From assembly GCA_963788015.1 (NCBI GenBank), contig CAWBEY010000011.1:186001-250000 (forward strand): a stretch of DNA of 64,000 nucleotides. Direction: 5' to 3'. The position numbers and the translations under genes were made by a program. Source of the DNA: JBBRHH01 sp963788015. Lineage in GTDB: Bacteria > Planctomycetota > Phycisphaerae > Tepidisphaerales > Tepidisphaeraceae. The notes beneath the pieces were generated by a model that searched no databases, was not told the origin of the DNA, and saw only the letters and a list, made by a program, of their open reading frames with translations. The number at the start of each line of letters is the position of its first letter. Within the stretch, counting starts at the first letter, position 1. This document shows, in pieces, positions 1 to 9,273 of this stretch.

Positions 1-408
1 CGCGAGCAAGGGGGTGGGCTTGCCGGGAATTACGCGCGTCACCACCAGCGTGGTGGTTTCCTTCTGTGTCGGGTCCTGCTTGTCGGAGTAGCTGACGATC
101 TGTTCCACCGCGCCCGAGGTTGGGATCTCCTTTAAGTCTGCCGGCGGCCGAAAGGTGATGCCCGCGGCCGGCCCTTTGAAAGGCTCAGCCGCCAGCCGCG
201 CGGGCTGGGTTGTGCCGGCCGCCTGCTGAGTGGCCGGGGCTGTGGCGGGGTGAATGTTGGGTCCGATCACGACTGGGTTTCCGGCGTTGAATGGCTCGAC
301 AAACGGCTGGGTTGCAGGGCTTCCCCGCTTGAGTGTTACCTGCTCCCCCGCGCATTCGAACCCAAAACACAAGCCGCCCAATGCCAGAACGAGGAGTGGA
401 TTTTTCAT
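1..408 (-). CDS. Secreted protein of unknown function, 3' end outside the window
   Basis: An open frame begins at ATG 408-406 and runs off the left edge, giving the first 136 residues. The N-terminus MKNPLLVLALGGLCFGFECA looks like a signal peptide, possibly a lipoprotein signal because Cys follows the hydrophobic stretch. A proline/alanine/threonine-rich linker follows (about residues 27-75) and then a more ordered part containing FRPPADLKEIP and TTLVVTRVIPGKP. I do not recognise the family. It lies downstream of the sigma factor gene on the same strand, 253 bases away. The coding assignment is fairly safe; the function is unknown. Confidence 0.6.
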   Translation of the reverse strand, partial: MKNPLLVLALGGLCFGFECAGEQVTLKRGSPATQPFVEPFNAGNPVVIGPNIHPATAPATQQAAGTTQPARLAAEPFKGPAAGITFRPPADLKEIPTSGAVEQIVSYSDKQDPTQKETTTLVVTRVIPGKPTPLLA

Positions 409-592
409 GGCCGTTATGCTGCGGGATCAAAGTTGAGAAACACCAACCGCCACCAGCCCGCGGCGAGGACCGCCACGGGAGTCCCCCATTCTGCCCAGTT
501 CGGCCGAAAAGTGCAAATTGCTCTATTCTTGTTATGGAACCGAAATCGCCCCCGCCCCCGCGCCTAGCCCCCCCGCCTCGGCCAGGCCTGCA

Positions 593-630
593 GGATTCGC
601 GGCTCACGCGGCGACGCGAGCCGCGAATCC
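593..630. repeat. Perfect 13-bp inverted repeat (hairpin)
   Basis: Arms GGATTCGCGGCTC (593-605) and GAGCCGCGAATCC (618-630) are exactly complementary around a 12-base loop. It lies just after the stop of the minus-strand sigma factor gene, so it could end that transcript, but no T-run follows on either strand. Confidence 0.7.
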
Positions 631-661
631 AAATGCCAGTCAAATGTCAAAACAACTTGCG

Positions 662-1470
662 TCAGGCGGCGACCGACACCGGCGACTTGCTGCCTGATCC
701 GCTCTTGGCCAGCTTTTTGCCCAGCAACTCCATTTGGAGTCGCTGAATGATGGCCGTGTGCATCTGGCTTACGCGTGACTCCGACAGATCGAGCACGGCG
801 CCGATCTCCTTCATCGTCATCTCTTCGTAGTAATAGAGCGTCACGATCAGCCGCTCGGCACGCGAGAGGTTTCCGGCGATGATTCCCTTCAGATCGCGGC
901 GCTGTGCATCTTCCAACGCCGTCCGGCCGGTGCGGTCTTCCAGGATTTCTGTGTCGCGAAACTCGTTGCCGTTGTTGTCTTCGGGAGTGCGGTTGGCCGA
1001 CAGCGACAAGATCCGCGCGGAGGACGAATCGCTCACCAGCTTCTTCAATTCGCCCATCGACACGTCAAGCTTGCGCCATCTCGTCATCCGACGGGCTGCG
1101 GCCAAGCTCCACCTGCAACTCCATCGACGCGTTGGTGAGCTTGTGCGACCGTGACCGGGCCAGCCGCGACACCGGGTCCAGCGATCGCAATTCGTCCAGG
1201 ATGGCCCCGCGAATCCGGCCGGCGCAATAGGTCTCGAACTTCACCCCGCGCCGGATCGAAACCCGCTATCGCATGCATCAACCCAAACGCCCCCACGGAC
1301 ATCAGATCGTCCACGTCCACTTCCCGCGGCAACTTTGCGTGTATGCGCTCGGCGGTGTAGCGCACGAGCGGCAGATAGTTTTCCATCAAAGTATTTCGCG
1401 CTGATTCCGATTTGGTCCGCGCGTACTCAGTCCAAACCTGCTGGATGTCCCGCTTGGGAGCCTGGGGCAT
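662..1470 (-). CDS. RNA polymerase sigma factor, FliA/WhiG (sigma-28) family, two frame breaks
   Basis: This alternative sigma factor would direct RNA polymerase to a subset of promoters. Start ATG 1470 has AGGAG eight bases upstream. Region 2 is visible in the first frame (YLPLVRYTAERIHAKLPREV, then DVDDLMSVGAFGLMHAIAGF). The frame changes near 1241-1248 and again near 1071-1083. Reading through gives RGVKFETYCAGRIRGAILDE and the region 3 sequence SRSHKLTNASMELQVELGR. Region 4 is intact (TLYYYEEMTMKEIGAVLDLS, SESRVSQMH), typical of FliA/WhiG. Reconstructed length is about 269 residues, normal for the family. No flagellar or sporulation genes are in the window, so its regulon cannot be named. 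Both breaks fall in otherwise conserved regions and look like sequence errors. Confidence 0.85.
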
Positions 1471-1924
1471 GCTGATCTCCTGGTGATGCGTTGGTTGACC
1501 CGGGGCAAATGCGGGATGTGTCAAAGTCCATCCCGCAACACCCTCGCTATCGGCGGCCACCCCAACTCGCATAAACAATTTAAGGGCCGATTTGCCCCCG
1601 CCCACAGCGTCCCAAAGGCCGCATCCCGCCAGTGATGCGCCGTGCCGTTCTATCGGACGGGCTGGCAGGCGAATCGCGGATAATTATTTTGAATGCTTAG
1701 CAGCGGTCAAGAAGGGCAGTTGCTGCGCGGATGGCGTTTTGCCTGTATCGAGCCGGTGCGGGAAATCTACGGAGATTGTTGGCGCAACACTTTACTCGCA
1801 TGTGACAGATTTTGGCGCATTGACGCCATTGACTCCTTTGCATTAGCCAACATGCCACTCGTCGGCACGGGACGACGAGAAGGAAGAAGGCGCACTGGGT
1901 CATCCGCTGTAACATGCAGCAACC
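1471..1924. other. Divergent intergenic region
   Basis: Between the start of the sigma factor gene and the GH114-like gene I find no convincing gene. About 60 bases before 1925 resemble the sequence upstream of the shortened copy at 8862 (shared GGCACGGG, GAGAAGGAAG and TGTAA blocks), so the duplication of that gene included its leader. Confidence 0.5.
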
Positions 1925-2918
1925 TTGAGCCTGTTCGATTTAGTATCCACGTTCGAGTCTCTTGAGCCGCGGCGCTTTTTTCAGCTGCGCTGCCGAGCGC
2001 TCCGGTTATTCCCGCGGTTGCGAATCCAGCGACGATCGTGCGCCTTGCGCCATCGGTTGCGTGGACGCGCGTTAAAGACTTTGCGTACCAGTTGCAGAAC
2101 GTCAATCTCAAGGCGCTTGCCCGTAGCAAGTTTGATTTGGCCGTTATTGACTATTCGGCCGACGGGTCTGATGCGAAACGTTATGGCGCCAAGCAGATCC
2201 ACGCCGTGCAGCAAGGAAGTACCCCGTCCAAGCGCGTGCTGGCTTACATGAGCATTGGGGAGGCGGAGAATTATCGGTGGTATTGGCGGGCGAAGTGGGA
2301 TGGGAACAACGATGGCCGGCCGGATGCCGGGCGCCGGCTTGGCTGGGGGCGCAGAATCCGGATTGGCCGGGGAATTACAAGGTGAAGTACTGGGACAAGC
2401 GGTGGCAGGCGATTGTTTTCAATTATGTTGACCGCATCATCAGCGCGGGTTTCGACGGCGTGTACATGGACATCATCGACGCGTATGAATACTGGGGGCC
2501 GGGCGGGGAAAGTGGCGTCGGCCGCGCGTCGGCCGCCAACGACATGATTCAGTTTGTTGAGTCAATCGCTCACTATGCGCGCGTGACGCGCCACCGGCCG
2601 AACTTCGGCATCTTTGTTCAGAACGGAGCGGCACTGGGCACCAATCGCACTTATCTGCGTACCGTGGACGGGATCGGCCAGGAGGATACGTGGTACAACG
2701 GCAACACGCCTAACGACCCAGCCGACATTCACGACACGCTTGCCAACCTGAACCGCTTTAAACGTGCCGATAAACTGGTTATGAACATCGACTATGTGAC
2801 GCAGCAGGCGAAGATCGATGATTTTTACCAGAAGTCGGAGGCGCGGGGCTTCGTGCCGTATGCCACCGTCCGCGACCTTGACCGCCTGACGATCAACCCG
2901 CGGCACGAGCCTGTCTAG
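1925..2918 (+). CDS. LEPR-motif secreted GH114-like (endo-alpha-1,4-polygalactosaminidase-type) protein, two frame breaks
   Basis: Predicted exported polysaccharide hydrolase. From a TTG start the protein begins MSLFDLVSTFESLEPRRFF, carrying the planctomycete LEPR motif. The frame breaks in the T6 run at 1976-1981; one more T would give LEPRRFFSAA, the usual form. The body reads AWTRVKDFAYQLQNVNLK, FDLAVIDYSADGSDAKRY and RVLAYMSIGEAENYRWYW. After a second break near 2325-2345 it continues NPDWPGNYKVKYWDKRW, AGFDGVYMDIIDAYEYWG and ATVRDLDRLTINPRHEPV. The IDYS, YMSIGEAE and GFDGVYMDIIDAY blocks are typical of the GH114 / TM1410-like TIM-barrel family. Reconstructed length is about 330 residues. 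A shortened paralogue lies at 8862. Substrate not tested. Confidence 0.8.
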
Positions 2919-3171
2919 CCGCACACCCGAGACGCGCTTCTCGCGGGCGGGGCGTGGATTAGACATGGGTTTCGACGGGAAAGCGACTGGTTTTGACGTG
3001 GAAACGACGTGCTTTCGACGGGGTCGAATTCTTTCGCCGTGGAGGCGCGGAGGAGGGAGGAGATTCATTGATCCATCGGTCCATTGATTCATTGAAGAGT
3101 CGGAGGGGATGCTGCCTACTGGTGGGGTTGGTTTTTTTGTGCCAAATTTGTTTGATTTGGACTTGGAGAGC

Positions 3172-3216
3172 GAGGTGAGGATTGACAGGGGGTTAGGGCA
3201 AAAGAGGCTTTGAGAA
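3172..3216. repeat. Dispersed repeat core, copy A
   Basis: About 45 bases containing GGTGAGGATTGACA, then GTTAGG and CAAAAG blocks, match copy B at 37010-37054 in the same orientation. Both copies are immediately followed by an array of short degenerate repeats, but the repeat units differ. Confidence 0.7.
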
Positions 3217-3808
3217 GCGACCCCAAAGCGCCCCGGAACCTCCCTCTTTTCTCCCCCGTTTGTCCCCGTTTTGGCATCAAAACCTCCCCCGTTTCTCCCC
3301 GGAATCTCCCTCCTTCGACAGGCCCTTTCGAGGGCAAATCCGAATTCCGAAAGTGCGAATCCCCGAATCAAATCCCAATGAGTAATGAGCTAATGACGAA
3401 ACGGCGAAGGGAGCATTAGCATTAGCAGGGTTGGGGAGGCGCGAGCGGGACTGGGATTAGGATGAAGATAAAGATAAAGATGAAGAGTTGCTATTCACTT
3501 TTCAAAGAACGCTGCGGCTGGCTTTGGGGGAGGGGCTTTGTTCCCTCCCTTTTTGGCTGGCCGGAGCTTCCCCAATGGAAGCTAACATTATCCTATCGTG
3601 CGGAGGAGGGGAGTCAAGCAAATTCTGGCCATGGATGGACACTGATGGACACGGATGCGGAGGGAGGGGAGTGGCCGGGTATTTAGACGGATGGACGCGG
3701 ATGGGGAGGGAGATGAGACGGAGAGGGCGGGGCGGTGGCGGACAAGGGGGGCGGCTGGCGTTCGTATAGCATTTCTTGGGAGGGCAAGGATGGTCTGACA
3801 GGCAGTTT

Positions 3809-3838
3809 GGCCACGAATCGCACGAATCTTCACGAAGG
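3809..3838. repeat. GGCCACGAATCG-type dispersed repeat, copy 1
   Basis: The motif GGCCACGAATCGCACGAA followed by TCTTCAC(G)AAGG recurs with few changes at 37391-37419. Similar short GAATT/GAATC-rich elements occur between genes in many environmental bacterial genomes; that statement is from general knowledge. Confidence 0.65.
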
Positions 3839-3853
3839 TTCAGGTGGCGGAGG

Positions 3854-4240
3854 TCAGGGGTGGCGAGCCAGCATTAGCCAGACGCCCAGGATGATCAGTC
3901 CTATTCCCATGGCGAAGACGCCTATGACTAGGCTCCAGGCGAGGAAGAGGGAGAGGGAGAGGGAGAGGCCTCGCTTGCCTTGGAGGATCAGGAGTGAGCC
4001 GAATAGATATGCACCGAGGATTGCGCCGGCGAATGTCCAGCCGGCGCCGATGAGGCAGAGGGGGCCGAGGAAGTGATCTACGAATGGTGTGACGCCGTTG
4101 CGGGAGGCGATGGCGGCGGCTAATGTTATCAGTAGCGTGAGGATCAGGGGGATGAGGCCCAGCGAGAGGATGATCAGCCAGGTGAGGAGGGGGCGCGGGG
4201 CGGGTTTGCGGGGCGTAATTTGTCGGCGGGGGCGGGTCAT
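3854..4240 (-). CDS. Small integral membrane protein
   Basis: An intact frame of 128 residues starts at ATG 4240. A basic N-terminus (MTRPRRQITPRKPAP) is followed by about four hydrophobic segments: near residues 20-45, 60-80, 83-95 and 100-125. The C-terminal segment reads VIGVFAMGIGLIILGVW. No family is recognised. The positive-inside pattern and clean hydrophobic blocks support real coding rather than an antisense shadow. It stands alone between a noncoding repeat region and an AT-richer island. Confidence 0.65.
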   Translation of the reverse strand: MTRPRRQITPRKPAPRPLLTWLIILSLGLIPLILTLLITLAAAIASRNGVTPFVDHFLGPLCLIGAGWTFAGAILGAYLFGSLLILQGKRGLSLSLSLFLAWSLVIGVFAMGIGLIILGVWLMLARHP

Positions 4241-4538
4241 GGTTGATCGTGGTGATCGCCTGGACTGAAATCTTGTCGGCGCATTGTGCCGCCATACTGG
4301 GAGTGCGGCAAATTTTACCGGGCACGAGGGCGGCCACGGGTGAGGCTGCTCAAAGGCTCCCGACGCCCTTTGAATTTACTGCCTTAAGTGGTGGCAACGT
4401 TGAAGTCGGCTTTTGCATGGCAGAAGCGCGAATAAGTGCGGAGTTAGCTGGCGGGTGTTTCGGAATCGATCGGATTTGGTGATAATCCCAGCGAATTGCT
4501 ACACGAGTTACTACGTAAAAGCGAAAAGGGACATCCAA

Positions 4539-4976
4539 ATGGACCTAAGAGAACTCAACTATGTCATTGTCTGCGATGACGAAGTGGACCTTGACATTCA
4601 AGCGCGGCTGGGGCGCATAGTTCTGGGACACGCTGAGTCGTGCAAACAGGGCTCTCGCCTGCTTCTTACGGATATTCGAGTTCACGAACAGGTTGCTCGG
4701 GCTTGGCCAGTATACCCTCGATTACTTTATAGGCTTCTGGGTCCGCGACGGCCGTGGCAACCGCGGCGGCAGGGTGTGGGCACAGGACTTCTGCTGCGAA
4801 TGCTGAACGCCGCAGATTCGATGGGCATTCGTGAAATCTGGGGAAGCGTGATGCCAAGTGATATCCGAGCGCAGCCCGCTTTGCTCGACTGGTATAGAAA
4901 ACACGGTTTTGTCGTCGTCGATTCGGACCACGAATGTGTGGCAGGTGCAGAGAAAAAGATTGTGCGCCGCAGATAA
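4539..4976 (+). CDS. GNAT-family N-acetyltransferase
   Basis: Transfers an acetyl group from acetyl-CoA to an amine; substrate unknown. I place the start at ATG 4539 (MDLRELNYVIVCDDE), preceded by a purine-rich GAAAAGGGA; an upstream in-frame ATG at 4413 would add a basic tail without family resemblance. The acetyl-CoA binding motif A is visible as RRQGVGTGLLLRMLNAA (R/Q-x-x-G-x-G), followed by IREIWGSVM and the C-terminal LDWYRKHGFVVVDSD, a typical GNAT beta-7/alpha-4 ending. Length 145 residues fits. Its base composition is AT-richer than the flanks and matches the next gene, suggesting they arrived together. Confidence 0.75.
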   Translation: MDLRELNYVIVCDDEVDLDIQARLGRIVLGHAESCKQGSRLLLTDIRVHEQVARAWPVYPRLLYRLLGPRRPWQPRRQGVGTGLLLRMLNAADSMGIREIWGSVMPSDIRAQPALLDWYRKHGFVVVDSDHECVAGAEKKIVRRR

Positions 4977-5024
4977 CGCTCGTGAATTGAGAGCGTGTGA
5001 CGTTCACGTACTGGTGGATCGACT

Positions 5025-8000
5025 ATGGCGAAATTGGTGGCACAATTGCATTTGGAAACCGCGATCAAACAGGGTCTGCGTTGTCAGGCCGGTTTGGAGT
5101 TTCAATCTACGGCACAAGAAATCCTTCGGCAACGACTTCCGGGGTTTAAGGCGGTACTGCCGCACGGACGCGATGGTGACGGAGGCAATGATGGCTATTC
5201 GCCTCAACTGGGGATCTATGCGCAAATCTACGCGCCGGCGACTTCGCGCATGTTGGGACGCGAAGCAGCGCGCAAGGCAGTAGATGACTTCAAAAAGATA
5301 ACGCGTAACTGGAGCCAAAACGCTGCCGTCAAGGAATATTGGTTCATCACCAATTCTAGCGGCTCGAACATTCACATCGAAAATGCTTTGGTGAAGATTG
5401 AGAAACAGCATAGAGTCAAGGTCCGGTTTCTCGGATCGTCGGAATTGGCTGATGAGGTGCTGAAACTCACTCCGGACAAAATCGAAGAATTGCTGGGCTT
5501 GACCGTTCACGACTTTCGACTGGAAGCGTCAACATCTAATAAGCTTAACCTACTGGCCTCGGTTAGCTCGTCGCAACTTGATGCTTTGCATCTCCTCGCC
5601 TCGATTGGCTATCCAATTCCGCAAAAGATGTGCGAAGGGCTTTTTTCGGAGGTAACGGACTGGAAGGTATTTTGGCCGTGGCTTTCTGCAGGACCTCGCA
5701 TCAAACGCGGGAGAGTTATTTGAACTTAACGAGAACGTTGCCATACAGTGTCGCAAAAATGAGGCGGAGCAGCAAATCGCTAATGAACGATGGGTTGAGG
5801 CGTTGCTGAAACACGGGTCGGTTGACTGCCTATATCTCGCGGTGAAACCATTGGTCGCTCTAGGGCACGTTGCTGATGCAGTGCGTGCAGTTACTCGCGC
5901 GGGGTTGGACCTCGCAGATTCCGGCTGGGACGCAGCAATTCTTAAACTCGCGGGGGTGTTGAATAGACCGAAACTCATTGCCAAGCTAACGCCTGCGGAG
6001 CGGCAAGAATTCGAAGTCGCGCGAGCGAACCTGTTGTCGCGGACAGGTAGGGGCGCTGAGGCATTGGGGATCTACCAGAAGTGTCTTCGGCGTGGGATAG
6101 ATTCGTCGGCATCGGTTAATCGCGGTTTGGTCATTCTGAATAGCGGTGTTGCCTCGCACCTCATTGGAGACGACTGTCGCGCGGTAGAACGATACGAAGA
6201 AGCAATTGTCTGGGCTCGACGAAGGCATGATGACTGGACACTCGGCCGTGCTGCAACAAATCTTGCGCAGTTACTTCATGCATCAGAACCTCACCGAGCG
6301 GAGGCACTGATTGGGATTGCCGATGCCGCAAAAAAGAAGTGCGGCGACGTTGTCGGTCTAATCGGAATTGCGATGGTTAGGGCGCAAATTGCTTTAGAAC
6401 GAGATGACACTGCCGCCGCCCACTGTTTCTACAAGCAGGCGGAAAGCGCCGCCAAGTTTGCGGGGCAACCACATTACCTCAGTGACATCTATTTCAATCT
6501 TGGAAAGTCGTCGGGTGAGTGTTTGCGGTGGGAGGATGCCCGTGAATATTATGGCAAATCATTGGATGAGGCCGTGAGACGAGCGAATTACTTGTTGGAG
6601 GCACGAGCTCGAGCTGGCATCGCCGAAGCTTCTTTTCAGCTGAATGATCTTAGTGAATGCAGAATATCATGTGAGAAGCTTGCGCATTTTAGAGATACGT
6701 CAGAATTTGCTGATTATCGATTAACCGGATTGCACGGATTAATTGTACTCGATATTCACGCTGGTTCGGGCCCACCAGACGCGCTGATTATTAGGGCGAT
6801 CAAATTTGCCAAGCGGATGGGCAAAAGCGAATGGATTGGCCGATTGCTTACGGACTCGGTGTTTGGTCAGCATCAAATGGCGCTCATCGTTCCCGAGTTG
6901 AAAGGGTTGCTGAAAGCTGGCGTAGCAGAACATAAAGCTGGGCGGGTTGAGTCCGCCGTTTATGTGTTCAAACAAATTTGGTACTGGTGCGTCCGAAATC
7001 TCGACTCCCCAAAGAAGCTCGGTGATCGGGCGGAATCGCTTCTCGGTGCATTACTGAAGTGTGACGTCAACGCGGAAACTGCCATCAGCACCCTCAAGTG
7101 GAAATATGGCATTCACATGCAGAATGGCGAGCCCTGGAAAGCACTAAATACATTGGACGTGTGCGCTGCGCGGGCGGAGAGTGGCGCACTTTGGGATGAT
7201 TACGTGTGCGCGGTGGACCAGAAGGCGGTCACTCTGACTGAACTTGGCCGACCAAATGAGGCCGAGCGAATGCATCGCGAGGCCCTTCGAGTTGCGGATC
7301 GAGAGCGACTATTCCGACGTCAACAGATTTCTGCAGGAAATCTGGCCGAGTGTTTGCGGCGGCTTGGGCGATTAAAGGCGGCAATCAAAATCAGTTACCG
7401 ATCGCTGAAGTTGCACGATCCCTCTAAGGATCCGGCCGGTTACGTTGCCGCTCTTCATACTCATTATCTGATTGAGTTGGGACTAAAGCACTTTGCGTCT
7501 GCGGAAAAATCGCTACTGAAGTGCGAATTGACCGCCCGGCACCATGGTCTTTTCAAGGAGTCAATTCGTGCGATCATGGCACGTGCGCATCGGGAATGGG
7601 AACAAGGCGCGTTGGGGGCTGCGATTGGGAATTTTAAACGCGCTCTTAAACTTGCGGAACAGCGTGAAGTTGAGGACATGGCCGCCGGCTGTCGGTACAA
7701 CCTGGCGCTTCTCCTTCGTCGAACAAGGAATTTGGGAGGAGCGCTGCGAATATTGACTCGCATTCGAGACCTTGGTCACGTCACGGCTGATGTTCTGCAT
7801 CGTGAGAGCCTTAAAGCTGGGCTGCTCGAGGATTTGGGAAAGCGGGCGGAAGCGATTGATGCTCGGACAAAAGCTGCTGAGATTGCGGGCATTCTTCAGG
7901 ACCCAAGGCAGCAAGTGTACCACGAAACCCGCGCTCAATTTCTGCGGGCATCTACCAGCGGAAGCGCAAGAGTCAACGGAGATATTGCTGATAAGGCCGA

Positions 8001-8406
8001 TAAATTTCTGGCGGCGATTAGTTTTGCGTCCATAGCGAATTTCGGGTTACAAAGAGCATTCGATGCCGCCACAAAGTACTACGAGGAAAACAGGCTCGTT
8101 GAATATTTGGTTCAGGCATACTGCGCTCTGGCGGACCGTTGCGCCGAAAGCAGTACTGCAAAGAGTCTTAATGCAGCTGCGCAGGCCTCCGTCTTTTCCA
8201 TGGTCATTGCAGCCGTAAATGGCCTCAATCTGGAGGTGGCAATGAACGGACATCTCGCCTGGTTGCTTCGACTACAATTGACTCGATCGAAATTGCAGCG
8301 ACTCAGGAATAATGTAGCCAGCTTTCTGCGAGTAAAGCTGGCTCGCAACGCATCGTTATTTGAGCCATTGCTGTCGGGATTTGATGAGTTGATAAGGTCG
8401 ATGTAG
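5025..8406 (+). CDS. Nuclease-like domain fused to a long TPR region, candidate defence protein, one frame break
   Basis: The first frame (5025-5720) starts MAKLVAQLHLETAIKQGLRC. It carries a restriction-endonuclease-like signature: E near residue 24, GRDGDGGNDGY at 47-57 and YAQIYAP at 65-71. That matches the D-x(n)-(E/Q)-x-K/Y layout of Mrr-like folds, but with Q-x-Y in place of E-x-K. After a frame break near 5665-5690 the protein continues (GFLQDLASNAGELFELNE) into about 860 residues of repeated helical pairs. Examples are LSRTGRGAEALGIYQKCLRR and FNLGKSSGECLRWEDAREYY, typical of TPR repeats. No P-loop is visible, so this is not an ordinary STAND ATPase. The gene is markedly AT-richer than metH beside it. 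Nuclease-like domains joined to TPR arrays are common in phage-defence and conflict systems; defence is my inference. Confidence 0.65.
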
Positions 8407-8435
8407 CAATTCGGTAGCGATCGAAAAGCGGGGGT

Positions 8436-8480
8436 CAGATAGCTCATAGCAAATTGCGCCCCTTGATGAGAAGCTATCTG
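8436..8480. repeat. Strong hairpin after the TPR gene
   Basis: CAGATAGCT (8436-8444) pairs with AGCTATCTG (8472-8480), and the stem extends inward with CAT/ATG across a small bulge. It lies 30 bases after the TPR gene stop and follows GGGGGT. No T-run follows. It may be a terminator, a REP-like element or the boundary of the island. Confidence 0.7.
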
Positions 8481-8861
8481 TTGCACACTATACGAGTTTG
8501 CTGGGGCGGCGCATTAACTGCTGATGTCGACGCAGCGGTCAACGCGCCATAAAGAGCGCTGTTGGCGGAGATTCCCAAGCTTTCGAAGATGGCGGGGCTG
8601 ATAATTGTGCCGCTGATGGCTACTCTTGGCGGTTGGACTACTTTGCCGAGGCCTAGCTAGTTTTGAGCGGCGTAGGTTTGTACTGTTCGCTCGACGTATG
8701 CGGCGTTCCAATTGTGGATGTTGGCTAGGAGGTGGCGGAGGGACTTTTAGCACTTTTAGGCCTTGGTTGTCGTTCTTTGGTAGCACCTTGGCCGATACCC
8801 CCGGCACGGGCTGAGAGAAGGAAGGGGCGCGGGTGGGCATCTGGTGTAAGATGTGGTGGCT
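8481..8861. other. Intergenic, possible decayed minus-strand gene
   Basis: No intact gene is seen. On the minus strand a frame ending at TAG 8659-8657 reads LLANIHNWNAAYVERTVQTY. After it, another frame reads GKVVQPPRVAISGTIISPAI. Both look more like protein than chance but I cannot assign them. The last 60 bases match the leader of the GH114-like gene at 1925. Confidence 0.3.
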
Positions 8862-9185
8862 GTGAGCTTGTACCACTTTTTGTCTACGTTGGAGTTTCTG
8901 GAGGGGCGGTGTTTTCTTTCGGGGGGGCCGCCGGGGGGTGTGGGGATTCCGGGGGTGGGGGATTCGGCCGGGGTTACGCATGTGGCGGCATCGGTTGCGT
9001 GGAAGGGGGTTAAAGACTTTGCTTATCAGTTGCAGAATGTGAACCTGAAGGAACTGGGTAATAGTAAGTTTGATTTGGCGGTGATTGATTACTCGGCCGA
9101 TGGGTCTGATGCGCGGCGGTATAGCGCTGCGACTGACCGGGACCTGGACCGGCTGACGATCAATGCCCACCACGAGCCGGCATAG
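8862..9185 (+). CDS. Internally deleted paralogue of the GH114-like LEPR protein
   Basis: From GTG 8862 the protein begins MSLYHFLSTLEFLEGRCFL, aligning with the start of the protein at 1925 but with LEGR in place of LEPR. It then follows that protein closely (KGVKDFAYQLQNVNLKEL, FDLAVIDYSADGSDARRY). Directly after this it jumps to the very C-terminus (DRDLDRLTINAHHEPA). About 200 central residues, including the whole GEAE...GFDGVYMDIIDAY catalytic region, are absent, and the junction is in frame. The result is a 107-residue protein that keeps the export motif and both ends. It is probably a non-functional deletion derivative, but the intact frame leaves open a small secreted product. Confidence 0.7.
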   Translation: MSLYHFLSTLEFLEGRCFLSGGPPGGVGIPGVGDSAGVTHVAASVAWKGVKDFAYQLQNVNLKELGNSKFDLAVIDYSADGSDARRYSAATDRDLDRLTINAHHEPA

Positions 9186-9273
9186 GCGCGGGTTCATGGA
9201 GAGATTCGCCCGGTGCGTTGGTACTTGACGAACTTGCAAAAGCATTCAACAATATATCCGGATGGAAGGATGA

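Larger units (their letters stand above)
2919..3853. other. Repeat-rich noncoding region
   Basis: No credible gene is seen in about 930 bases. It holds one copy of a dispersed repeat core (3172-3216), a degenerate array of CTCCCCCGTTT-like units (3220-3315), GATGGACACGGATG-type short repeats (3637-3700), a G-rich low-complexity stretch (about 3600-3780) and a GCCACGAATCG-type repeat (3809-3838). The open frames here have low-complexity translations and no family resemblance. Confidence 0.6.

Noticed and set aside
3462..3769. Short plus-strand frames in the repeat region
   Set aside because: Translations are dominated by repeats of GATGGAC and G-rich sequence and show no protein-like features.
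9186..9273. Cobalamin or SAM riboswitch before metH
   Set aside because: The leader is under 100 bases and shows no B12-box or SAM-box elements.
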